Positions 1 to 10,163 of a stretch of 64,000 nt of DNA are shown here, in pieces (the first letter of the stretch is position 1; the number at the start of each line of letters is the position of its first letter). The translations under genes and the position numbers were made by a program. A model generated the notes under the pieces. It was not told the DNA's origin and did no database searches. It saw nothing but the letters and a program-made list of their open reading frames with translations. Origin of the DNA: Psilocybe azurescens (lineage: Eukaryota > Basidiomycota > Agaricomycetes > Agaricales > Agrocybaceae); contig JAJIRX010000751.1 of NCBI GenBank assembly GCA_023853785.1, positions 1 to 64,000 on the forward strand. The letters are read 5' to 3'.

Positions 1-377
1 CCTTTAGGAGATGGATGATAACAATTAAAACGTCTTCCAGATAGTGCCACGCCGAGGATTTTGATTGTGAGAGCTGGTACCCTGTACCCCAAGATGCGTC
101 AACTTCATGAATGTCGTTAAGGTAGTCGCGAAGGTGGCCAAACGCATATCCTTCGAATGTCGGAATATTGGGGATAAAGCTCAAAATCCATAGGCGTCGG
201 TCCACCATTCAGGATCGTGATGCCGGTTGAGAGATGCGGCTCCAATGCTGAATGGATACGATCTCTTCTGATCTGGGACAGAAACGCGGCGTGAGCAGTT
301 AGGTGAATAATAAATATCTCCGTCGCTGATGAAGGCCCTGCCCTCGAATGGTCCAAACGTGAGGATTGTTGAGACAT
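1..377 (-). CDS. Hypothetical protein, partial at left window edge
   Basis: A minus-strand gene that runs off the window. Reading down from 377 (start MSQQSSRLDHSR) the frame stays protein-like to about 190. It then continues one frame over with a fully open stretch to base 1 that includes GYAFGHLRDYLNDIHEVD and WHYLEDVLIVIIHLL. The switch lies near a TTTT run, so it is either an indel or a missed short intron. I do not recognise the family. No signal peptide or membrane segment is evident. The start at 377 is a guess, because upstream exons could exist beyond a short intron. Codon use in the edge-proximal part looks coding. Confidence is in a gene being here, not in its function. Confidence 0.4.
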
Positions 378-459
378 TGGTCTTTAAAACTCAAGATCAG
401 CCTAAGAACTCGACGTATGACGGAAGGTCTCAAAAACACTCACGAAGTTGAAGTTATGC

Positions 460-652
460 CGTTTCAGCCTGATTCAATCGAGAGCTGGCTGTACCGCGAG
501 CTGAGGGATAGAAGTGCGGCTGTTTGAAGCCTGATTCAATCGAGAGTTGGCCGTATCGCGAGCTGAGGGATAGAAGAAATGCGGCCGTTTCGTAGCCTGA
601 TTCAATCGAGAGCTGGCCGTATCGCGAGCCGAGGGATAGAAGAAATGCGGGC
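460..652. repeat. Tandem repeat, three units of about 64 bp
   Basis: Three head-to-tail units share GCCTGATTCAATCGAGAG followed by a GGCCGTATCGCGAGC block and GAGGGATAGAAG. They differ at only a few positions and by a small length change at the end of the first unit. The array sits just outside the cluster of palindromic repeats and may be a subterminal array of the same element. Confidence 0.8.
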
Positions 653-718
653 AAGCTAAACCGTGATTTGGACACCCAAATAACAGCCAAGAGTCAAGGT
701 TCAAACAGGAGGAATAGC

Positions 719-1256
719 GTGTTTTGGGCACCCAAAACACACTTTGACAATTTGACGATGAAGGTGGGAGTTGAGAGGAATAGCGTGTTCTGGACACCCA
801 CAACACACTTTGACGATTTGACAATGAAGGTGAGAGTTGAGAGGAATGAGTTCGTTTAAGCGTGTTTGTTTGAGATTGATCAAAGCTTTTGCCACACAAG
901 GACAAGCACGCTCACGAAATCGAGAACGCATCACACGATCACTTGATCAAAGCGTTGTCACACAAGCACAAATACGACGGAACGTGATGAGCCGTGATTT
1001 GGTTTAAAGGGAGAACCAAACATAGGGTGCGACTGGTGCGATCAACGTTTGATCAACAACCCATCTTCTCGCCACGGTGTGTCCTGGGTGTCCAGACCAC
1101 ACCGCGCTGAGGTTGTCCATACTGAGGTTGTGCTGTGGGTGTCCAGAGCACAACCTGCTCGACCATCCACTTGTGCTTATCGTGTTCTGGGTGTCCAGAC
1201 CACACCACGCTGGGGTTGTCCATGCTGATGTTGTGCTGTGGGTGTCCGGAGCGCGA
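719..1256. repeat. Cluster of six short palindromic repeats (left cluster)
   Basis: Palindromes or near-palindromes of about 22 bp at 719-740, 785-806, 1079-1102, 1129-1153, 1182-1205 and 1233-1254 have the form GTGTTCTGG-(T/A)G(T/C)-CCAGAACAC with varied arms. Between the first two there is a direct repeat of about 66 bp. The motif recurs at 4732 and six times at 9358-10057, and I did not see it after 10.1 kb. Such short inverted motifs are typical of the subterminal repeats bound by CACTA-type transposases, which is an inference here. Confidence 0.75.
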
Positions 1257-1515
1257 CATCACTGCTCGACTACCCAGCACTCATGCTTATCGCTGCACCT
1301 TTTGATGTACCCTATACGCCCGTATGCTAGGTGCTCAGGTTCTTGCTTACGGTATGTACTGTCATATATCAACTATAAACGCGCATAGACACTTCTCAAG
1401 GAAAACGTATTCGATAGCTATGTACGCCCAAGCTTCACTACTCTTTGAACGCTGAAGCCACCTTGAACATTCTTGAAAGTTAGTGACGATACAATGGTGT
1501 TGCATTTGAACTCAC

Positions 1516-2312
1516 CCTTTTCATTTTCTTTGCAGTCCTTGCGCGGCGGGCTGCCTCTGAGGTGTACTTAAGATGGAGCTTCAGCATGTCATGCACGGGC
1601 CAGTGTTTATTATACTCGTCTAAGACCCGGTACTCCTTTTAACTTCGTCGCAGATTTCCTTAATAAGTTTTTTGTTCTGTTTACTATAGCTTTTCGATAG
1701 ATCCAGGTGCTTTTTCTTGGCTTGGTCGTGTACCAAATCCTTGCGGAATTCATCGGTAAGTTACAGGCATATGATCAAAATAAGCACTCACTACCACCGC
1801 TTCATAAGTTCTTTCACTCCAGGCCAGCTCTTCTTGCAAATTATAGCCCCTGACCCAGGACGCCCAGCCTCGCCCTTAGGCTTGGGGATTAATTTAACAA
1901 GTTCGCTCCCAGATTCAAGTTCGTCTTCTTCATCTTCCTCATCTCCAGACTGAGAATCGGAGGAGTCGACGTTCATATCCTCGTTAAATGCAACACGCTT
2001 AGGTGTAGGAGCCCTTCTCTGCGTTGTGCTGTGCTGAATGGTTTCCGGAGTTTTAGATCGTCTCTGTGCCGATAAGTATACAATATCTGGGATTGTAGAG
2101 CTCTCTCGTGGCCGATTGCTTCCCTGGCTTGACGATAAGGGAGGAAAACTCCATTCTTCGTGCGATCTTCGGCAGGTGAGGAAATGTCCTGGGCGAGAAG
2201 ACGATCCTGCGAGTGATGAGCGGCTTGTGTCGTGTGATGTGCGCATCCATGGTATGTGGTTTGAGTTGTGTATTGCTTGATCCATCTCATTTATATTCCT
2301 AGGCATACTCAT
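1516..2312 (-). CDS. Hypothetical protein, acidic linker plus Lys-rich C-terminal region
   Basis: The first exon (2312 to about 1775) encodes a Ser/Arg-rich N-terminus, a strongly acidic stretch (DSSDSQSGDEEDEEDELESG) and then LIPKPKGEAGRPGSG. After an intron near 1747-1775 a second exon encodes DLVHDQAKKKHLDLSKSYSK and continues, after a one-base frame break near 1630, with DEYNKHWPVHDMLKLHLK and KYTSEAARRARTAKK to a GTGAGT donor at about 1510. The C-terminal stop was not fixed. I do not know the function. The arrangement (acidic linker, GRPG motif, helical basic tail) resembles hypothetical proteins recurrent in agaricomycete genomes, from general recollection only. It lies inside the palindrome-bounded segment, head-to-head with the WD40 gene that follows. 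Confidence 0.45.
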
Positions 2313-2699
2313 TACTTTGTTCTACCCTCGCTACCTTGTATTTTTTCAAAACAGCCTTGTAAGCATATATTCGCTATTGTTCTTTCGCCTATAGTGACTC
2401 CGTATATCGTTCCCAAATGGGGTAGGTATCCAAGCAGGTCAAGCGGGGTGGAGCAGTCCGCTCAACATTGTCGTCATGGACATCAAGACAATTAGCGTTA
2501 CATTCACAATAGGCGCCTCCTTTTTGCATAAGTATGCTGCCCATTGGCCAAAGTTAGTCGCCATCGCTCTCATTACCAGTACTACTCATGCTTATCACTC
2601 TTTTGCTCAAAGGCTTCAAGCACTTTTTGAAGGCCCCACGTAACAATGTGAGTAAAAATCTCTTCTCTTCTAATGTTATTTAACCAAGTACGCAGGTTT

Positions 2700-4330
2700 A
2701 TACCAAATATGCACGGTTTTCGGTCTTAAAGGGCCTATAAACTGCTTATCATTCAGTCATGATGGAGCGCTGCTAGCCAGCGGTGGTAAGATGCCCTCGT
2801 GTTGTATCGTGTTATTGCATACATGCTAATGCAAAATTTATAGGTGATGATGAAACAGTTCGTATTTGGGATGTTTCGACTAGAAAATGCAAAGAAGTCC
2901 TTGAGGACCCTGGTCAACGATGGGGCCAGATTACATGTTTGGTCTGGCTAGGGGTAAAGTCAAGGAAGATTTGCAACACCTAGCTTTCGGAACTGGGCGT
3001 GGCTTTCTTATCATCTTCTGCCAGAACCGTACGAATGTAAGCATTTAGCCTCTACACTTGGGAAAATATACTAACTCGAAACAAAGACTGCGATGGTTGA
3101 GATTGCCACTACACGGGTATTTGCTCCTAGCGATCCTGTTGAAGCAGTAGACTACGATATTCAAACATCACGTTTGGCTATCAGTAGTCACCATGGCAAT
3201 GTTACCTTGTACGAAGTCGGAAGAAATGGTGAGATCTTTTCTGCAGACAAATGCCGGCAGCCACTTCATGATGATATAGGGACAATGTTACAGCTCTGGA
3301 CCTTCAATGTGGAGAGCGACGGAAATACCTACATAGCTAGCTCTGTCCGCTTTTATGACTCGGGCGTAAGCTTTTAATTTTGTTCTAGAAACTGGGGAAA
3401 TGTAAGACGATACTTTAATTAATGAGACATTCATATTTATTATTCTTTCAACTTTGGCAGGATTTGTCGAAATGTCGAGTCTGGGAGGGAGGACTGGCGG
3501 AAGGTCTTGAAGTCTGGAGTGTGAGCATGATCTTTTGATATCATATGTCAATGCTGACCTCTTATGAAGTGGCCACGCTGACATTAGCCTGGATGGGCAA
3601 TTACTTCTCATAGAGAATCTTGCAAAAGGGTTTGATCTATACCATTTACCACGCTCATCACCTTCACATAGCTTTCCCATATTCACAAAGAAACGATGCA
3701 TCAAAGATGGTGTTTTTGCTGAAGGATCGTCAGTTGTGGTCTGTGGAAGTGATCATGGCAAAATATACACATTTTCTTTGTCCTCTCCTGAACCGAAACA
3801 GATATTAAAGCAAGCTGGTAAAAATACAGAAATACAGACCATATGCGTGAGTGCAAATGTTTTATCCAAAAGCCTGGTATTGACTTGTATTAGACAACAT
3901 CCACCAAAGATTGTCATCTTATAGCCAGTGGCGCTTCCCTTGAATGCTCTGATATTGTGATATGGGAAAACCAGTAAGCTCACTCCTTATTGTCAAGAAC
4001 TATGCTTACATTCAATAGTCCACGCGTTCCAGAAAACAGGCCCAAAATAACGTGATACCCATCAAGCAATCATTATGGTCCTGAATTTCTTTATCATTTT
4101 TATCATTGCGTATTGGTCTTCAGGAATCTGGTTACCATATTCACTAAAGGTTTGTATGCACAAAATTACTCTATTATTCTTGCTAATTTATGGGATAAGA
4201 TGGCTCAAAGTGCCTTAAGCACTATGAATGCCACGATAAACCGGGTTTTGAACCACAAGTTCATACCAGCAATGCCAGATATTCAACCTGGGATCCAAAT
4301 GATATGCGGGTTCATGTTGGTATGATTGTC
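2700..4330 (+). pseudogene. WD40-repeat protein with C-terminal membrane segment, decayed
   Basis: Plus-strand exons read as a beta-propeller: GPINCLSFSHDGALLASGG, intron 2786-2843, then GDDETVRIWDVSTRKC and the WGQITCLVW region. After a one-base frame break near 2950 it continues LAFGTGRGFLIIF. Later pieces are EAVDYDIQTSRLAISSHHG (about 3140), a run from 3586 with FAEGSSVVVCGSDHGKIYTF, and KDCHLIASGA (about 3910). A hydrophobic tail at 4074-4150, VLNFFIIFIIAYWSSGIWLP, looks like a membrane anchor. Several GT..AG introns of about 45-60 bp are intact, but the propeller is interrupted near 3460-3590 and I found no clean start. The family (WD40 blades followed by one transmembrane helix) recurs in agaricomycete genomes as far as I recall. 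Its job is unknown. Confidence 0.65.
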
Positions 4331-4731
4331 CAGGATGATGATGATGATGAAGAGTTGTGGAATGATCAAGCAGAGTGGAATCGTTGGAATAGTTTGGATA
4401 CACTTTGAATAGCTTGAATACACTTTGAATAGTTTGGATACGCTTTGAATATTAATTATTTAAATTTAAATTTTTTTTTTTGAGGTCGCTGATTTGAATA
4501 CTATCTAACTCCATCTGATTCTACAATGCCTTCTGGTACTGAATTGTACTTTTATTTCTCTTTTGTTGTATTGTCGACAACAAAGAGAAATAAAGAGGAG
4601 TACATATCAAGAGATTCCGTGTGTGTTGTGCTTGCATGGCAACGCTTTGATCAAGTGACCTAACTTGGTCAACATTGTCTAATCAACCCGCTTTAACCCG
4701 CTCTCTCTAACCCGGCTCTCTTACTCAATGT

Positions 4732-4751
4732 TGTTCTGGGTGCCCAGAACA
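4732..4751. repeat. Palindromic repeat, single copy (middle)
   Basis: TGTTCTGGGTGCCCAGAACA has two 9-bp arms around TG. The 45 bases upstream (CGCTCTCTCTAACCC ... CTTACTCAATGT) are nearly the same as those before the copy at 9818, so a longer element end is duplicated. About 75 bp further upstream, 4626-4660 is an inverted match to 937-971 (AACGCTTTGATCAAGTGA core), which suggests that 0.4-4.8 kb is one element. Confidence 0.75.
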
Positions 4752-4874
4752 GTATTGTAATATGTGTTCTTATTGGAATTATCATCTCTTTGCATTGAAA
4801 CTTGGTGATTGCATTGATATAACTTAAAGAGAGCTACTACGTGACCACCAGGGCCTCTTAGAACATCCTACTGG

Positions 4875-5571
4875 TCACCATCTGCGAAAATGGAACATTG
4901 TCGGTGCATCTCCAATCAAATCTTGCTCGACTTCTGCAAGAAACCTGGACCATAGACATGGTAAGTCTTCAAAAATGTAGTATTATGCTGGTACTTACTT
5001 TTTAACCACATATGCAACTCGTTTTGCATCCTTACCTCTCATATCAACAGGATATAGAGGATTACGCTTTCCGATGCGCAGGACATAGAGGTCTCCTCTC
5101 CACTGCACCCCCAACTTTCTGAGTGCTTCGTTCTTCTTCAGTCCAATCAACTGCTTCTTGCACGATATCTGAAAGGGATGGGATTGGCTACCTTCCAAGA
5201 GAGTAACAGCGAAGTTGTAAATCTTGGCATTTGCGACTTGATCTTTGAAAATCTGATGTGTTTGTTGAAGTAATGTAGTCCTATTATCATCCCCGGCAAT
5301 AAAGGGAGAGAAAATGGCTTTGCGACGTCGTGACGGAAAAGGCGACCAGTATAGGCATAATGTTTTGCCTAATAACTGTAAGTATGACTGTATGACACTC
5401 CATCGTCGTACTCACTTTCGGAGACTTGTGGATAGGCTTCTTATGTGGCATGGCAGCACAGATTACTATTGGAGGGAGTAGTGTTATTGGAGCTTTGAGT
5501 TTTCGATCTCTTAAAAGTATTGGATTGGTTGTGAGCCGGTATTCAAGTGAAATAAATTTATTCCAAGCCAC
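4875..5571 (-). CDS. Small hypothetical protein, intact three-exon gene
   Basis: A clean minus-strand model: exon 1 from the ATG at 5571 (MAWNKFISLEYRLTTNPILL ... KKPIHKSPK) to a GTGAGT donor. After a 40-bp intron ending TTACAG, exon 2 encodes LLGKTLCLYWSPFPSRRRKA, AGDDNRTTLLQQTHQIFKD, VQWRGDLYVLRIGKRNP and AKRVAYVVK to a GTAAGT donor. After a second intron, exon 3 encodes VEQDLIGDAPTMFHFRRW and stops at 4875-4877. Phases agree at both junctions with no frame break, unlike most neighbours. There is no recognised domain; the WRGDLYVLR block is the most distinctive part. Function unknown. The product is about 190 residues, basic, with no obvious signal peptide. Confidence 0.6.
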
Positions 5572-5574
5572 TCA

Positions 5575-5960
5575 ACAATAAAGTTGCCATAGTAGAGGCC
5601 CCTGTTCAAATAAGAATTGGAGAATACTACTGGTGAATGGAGTTAATTAGCTATTGTAGATGTGCTGAGCACCCTACTGGCGTGAATTAGCACCCCCGCC
5701 ACCATCAGCCACTCAATTGAATTCAGTTCATACCGATGATGAGTTTACTCCAATAATTTCAACGTGTCTAAGCATCTAAGCCATATCGAACTTAACAATT
5801 AGCAAAACTCCAAGCATTGAGTACAGAGGATAGATACTACCGGAACTTAGCTATTGTAGATGCGCATTTTCGAGGTTCATGTATTGGACTCTTTATGAGC
5901 TGCTCAACAATACAGTTGCCATAGTACTTGAGCTAGTGGGGTCAGACAATTCAGTAAATG
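5575..5960. repeat. Degenerate direct repeats in intergenic DNA
   Basis: CTCAACAATA(A/C)AGTTGCCATAGTA occurs at about 5573 and 5906. TAGCTATTGTAGATG(T/C)GC occurs at about 5649 and 5850. The two pairs keep a similar order, so a segment of roughly 260-330 bp was probably duplicated and then diverged. No coding signal was seen from 5580 to about 6120. Confidence 0.55.
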
Positions 5961-6279
5961 GAGCGAAGTGGAGTTCAGTAATGGCACCTGTGCATTTTGG
6001 AAGCCGGACTAATCACCAATAAGTAAATACCCGCATGGGCATCACATTCACTCCCCGGCCACAATGGCCGAACAACTTTCAATAAATTCATTGACCTAGA
6101 GTCGCCAACCGCCACCAGCGACTCTGACATGTTCAGCCTATTCAACTTCAATACACAACCTCAACCCCAACCTCAACCCAATGCAGACGCTTTCAATGGA
6201 TAACTTTGACGCAGTGCATATTTTATTTATTAACTGTAAAGTTGTTATTTTGAGCTAACTGATCTGCAGAATCGGCCTG

Positions 6280-9247
6280 GTGCCGTGCAACAACGCTTCC
6301 AAACTTATACCCGTGACCAGCCATCCTTTAGAGCCTGCTCAAGGTACCATTCTCCCCGCCGTGAATCCAGTAACAATAGAACCCTCCAGTACCGGAACAA
6401 GCCAGGCTATCCCAGGCATAACTGCCATGGCCGTCGTATACAGCCACCAACCCAAACCAGTCTACGCCGGATCAAGAACTGCCCATCACCCCACGGAGCG
6501 AGCAACAACACATCTCATATCCAAATGATATGAACCTTGACGAAACGCGAGGTCAAGTAGATCCTCTCCTAGGCAACAAAGCCGTTTTGCAAACCTCCAA
6601 CATACACCCGGCCAGCTTCCTCAACAGCAATTTGCCAATGGCCCTCACAGAAACATCGAGCCAACATATGAACACATACCTCAGCCATCGACTCAGCTCG
6701 CTGGTAAGCCGTTCACGTTGAAGCCGTTTCACGCTGAAGCCGCTCGCATTCACATTAAAACCGACACCAACTAAGCATCAAATATCGATCGGAAGGCGGA
6801 AAGGGCCTGGGCAGGAAGGTTCAGCGGACACGTTGGTCAAGCGGCGCAATGACGAACCTGGGGTTTATTTACAAAACACGGAAAAAGACACAGAATGTGT
6901 AAGTTAACCATTCCTGCTGTTAGATTAACAAGGCTCACCTCATAATAGATCAAAACACGGGTCATCGAGCAAAGTGATTTTACCACAAGGCAGATGCTGG
7001 ACCTGAAGGACAAAGAAATTCGCTGGATGAAGGAGAAAGTGAGTAATCAAACTGCTGCCTGATGAGTATATCAGACTTACCATATAATAATAGATGGACA
7101 AACACCAGGACAACTTCAACGAAGTCTTGGAGCGGTTATTGGCCTTGGAGCAGTCAAACAAAGAGCATGCTGCTAAGTTGGAAGCGACAGAAGCGCAGCT
7201 CGAAAAAGAACGCAAAGAATACAGGAAGATAGAAGAGAAGCGATTTCACGAACGTCAGGTAAACCAGGACAGTGCCGATAGGTTGAAAGCGACAGAAGCA
7301 CGGTTCGAGAGGGAACGTCTGGAACGGCAGGAGTTGGAGGAGAAGCGAAATTCGCGAATATCATGAGAAGCTGTGTGTATTGGAAAGGGAACGGAGACAG
7401 CTTGAAGAACATGCACGCACTACTGTAAATGCACCATCAGGTATTTAAGACTTCATATTCCGAAATATTTAAAACACAAACTTACGTTGACCAATCTAGG
7501 ATTACCATTCCCCACTCCTACTACGGAGGGTGTTATCCCGTCAACCAGCGGGCAACTTCCTCAGGTATCCAGCCATAGTCATCAGGAAGGAGGCGATGTA
7601 GATATGGACAATCATCCACAAGGTCAGCCTCCTGCTCCAATAGAGCGCGCGACCACGGTATCACAGGTCATGTCCACCACAGCGGCACCGCAAGTTACAC
7701 TTACTCCCACTCCAATGTTCGACATGCATACTGCCTCCAGTAGCGGACAGTCTCATCTAGCGCCCGGAGAGGGTCGGCAAGGAGACGACGACGCAATGAT
7801 GGGTGAAAACCCACAAAGCCCTTCCAAAGACAAGGGCAAGGCTCGCGCTCCTGTTGCTGATGAAAGCTCGGGGAAGAGTTCGACCATGTCGTATCCGATG
7901 ACGTATGACAACGTAGGTGAGCCATCCTGTTCCTAATTTTATAGTCATGCTGACGCATTGAAAGGACGATGAAGGGCTTCCTCATCGTGTCCCACCACCA
8001 TATAAATTCAAACGCCCACGGGCGGGCAGGCCCCCGGCTGAAAGCTGTCTATGGTGACAATGAGCCTGCAACACCGTCTACCTCCAACAGTCCTGGACAA
8101 CAAATTATTCGCGGCAATGTTGACGCTTGGCGCAAGTCGTAGGAAATTACAAAACAGTTCTTTCGGTCTTGGCGACCACAGGTGCATTGCCAAGTGCACC
8201 ACGGACACCAGCCAGAAGACAGAAACACGCTTCAGCACTGGTGAAACAACCGGCTACGAAAGCCTCTAACAGTCCATCTAAGATAATCGGGGTAAGTTCA
8301 TAGCACATTCAAATATTAATGTGGGCTAACCCACCATGCTGTGATCTATCTAGAAAGCAGTTCGGCTCCACATGAATTCACTTATTGGAATCAAGAAGGA
8401 TGACCAGATCCTAGGGCGCCAAACCGCCTCTCCTGAATGTTGTCGAAAAATTCGCAATTGACGAAAATCCGGTCAGCTGTCCAAGCCTAGCTCCGCTGAA
8501 TTTCTGCTTCAAGTCAAACGCAATCATCCATGGAACGAGGAGTTGGTCAACCAGTTCATGCAGTCCTTCTTGTTGAAGCATAGCCTTCAATCCGAAGACC
8601 AGCCAGTCGCTTATGCCGCTGTTAAACAATCGTTTCACAATCCTCAAGGCGTTTGTAAAGGACGCCGGCCGAAAGAGGGAGAAGACGAAGTGCAGACTCG
8701 TGAACGGGTGGAGAAAATCAAAAAAGTAAGAAGGCGAGGTCAGCGGCCGGGACACACGACGCCGTGGGGTGGGTTTGTTTTTCGATTTTCTACATTTTGG
8801 GAGACTTATGCAATTCTAGTTGTCGAGTAACCGACTCGAAACCGCCAACGACAATCAAAAGGGAGGAGCGGATCCTGCTTGGGAGTTTCTGTACCAAGTA
8901 GCACACATGCTGACCGCTGGAGGGCATGTCTTCTGACGAGAGTGGACCTGAAGAACGTAAATTCACAATCAGGATCCGACAGTGGCGCAGCGCTGCATTG
9001 ATTCCGTACCTGACAATCATCGACCGTGATATGAACAAGAGGACTGGGCTGGGCAACCCTGTGCCAGGGAACCCGGCTAGGCAGCGTGTAAGGATGGGGG
9101 GATCATTAGCCGCTCGAGGGCGATTCCAGGATTGCCAGAGAACTTCTACGACGCGACTTGGTACGCTGGCCTGAGCGAGAGTACTAAATTGACCTCCAGC
9201 CAAAAACCCACTATAGTTCTACCAGCAATCATGACGGACAATTAGAT
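6280..9247 (+). pseudogene. Hypothetical coiled-coil / low-complexity protein, fragmented
   Basis: A chain of plus-strand exons separated by short introns. 6285-6530 is an Arg/Pro-rich stretch with YRNKPGYPRHNCHGRR. 7094-7400 encodes a coiled coil (LERLLALEQSNKEHAAKLEA and an internally repeated E/R/K-rich heptad region). 7487-7936 is Pro/Ser/Thr-rich and ends at a splice donor; after 7964 it resumes with DDEGLPHRVPPPYKFKRPRA. 8500-8740 encodes LQVKRNHPWNEELVNQFMQS. The last part, reached through two frame breaks, reads AIPGLPENFYDATWYAGLSE and stops at 9247. No known domain. Multiple frame breaks (near 8920 and 9095) argue for decay or base errors. The mix of a coiled coil, disordered middle and conserved short tail resembles proteins found in many copies near agaricomycete transposons, from recollection only. 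Confidence 0.45.
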
Positions 9248-9357
9248 AGCGACAATAGGCAAAGAAAATTGTATATACCTAGAGAATATTTGAATCGTTG
9301 ATCGACCATGATAGCGACAACAAAAAGTAAACGCCAGAGACAGTGGACTAAGGCAGA

Positions 9358-10057
9358 GTGTCCTGGGCACCCAGAACACTCTGAGTAGGCCTGAGTTCGA
9401 GCAGAAGGGAGACAGTTAGGTGGTGACAATAGGCTGGGGAAAGAGTGCATACCTAGTGCATAACTAGCAATCGATCGAAGAGCGTGGACCACCAAAATGT
9501 CAACGATACGAATCAGGCTAAGATCGTCTGAAGTAGCGTGTCCTGGACACCCAGGACACTCTGAGGAAGATTGTTCTCGAGTTGAAGAGATGTTGATAGT
9601 GTCCTGGACACCCAGGACACTCGAAAGGATTGTGGACGTTAGAGACGATAAGAGCGCGTGTCATCGATAGAGCGTGTGTGATTGTTTGGCTATGGGTTTG
9701 AAGCCAAACAAATGTGACTGATTGCGTGATTGTTTGGTTACGGGGCTTCAAGCCAAACAGACACGCTTATCGAAACCCGCTCTAATCCGCTCTCTCTAAC
9801 CCACTCTTACTCAATGTTGTTCTGGGTGCCCAGAACAGCGTTGTACTCTGCGTTGCCTTTGCAACACTCTAATGGAAACCTGGGTGTCCAGGTTTTCTTT
9901 TGTGCCTACTTGTTGAGTGAATGAGTGCGACAAGGTCACCATGGTGAGTGCGTTATTGTTCTCTAAGTCGACGCGATGCTTACTTTAAGAGACCACAGAA
10001 CGCGAACACCCTTCCCATCTTTCTCCCCGTCCCCTGTGTTCTGGGTGCCCAGAACAC
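9358..10057. repeat. Cluster of six palindromic repeats (right cluster)
   Basis: Copies lie at 9358-9379, 9538-9559, 9599-9620, 9818-9837, 9875-9896 (diverged arms) and 10036-10057. The two at 9538 and 9599 are the same 22-mer, GTGTCCTGGACACCCAGGAC plus AC. A longer direct repeat (GACAATAGGC ... ATACCTAG) at about 9250 and 9427 lies among them. The cluster ends about 105 bp before the transposase start, so it is well placed to be its subterminal binding region. Confidence 0.75.
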
Positions 10058-10163
10058 GTTCTTGTTCCATAAACGCGCTTTCTAGCTGACTCGGTTTCTC
10101 GTCAGTCACTCGATCACTCTCAGACTGTTAGATGTTTTCTGATTGACGATATAACTACAGGAA

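Noticed and set aside
9358..10057. CRISPR-like array of short palindromic repeats
   Set aside because: Spacing is irregular (about 61 to 180 bp), repeats vary, the genome is eukaryotic, and the sites fit transposon subterminal repeats better.
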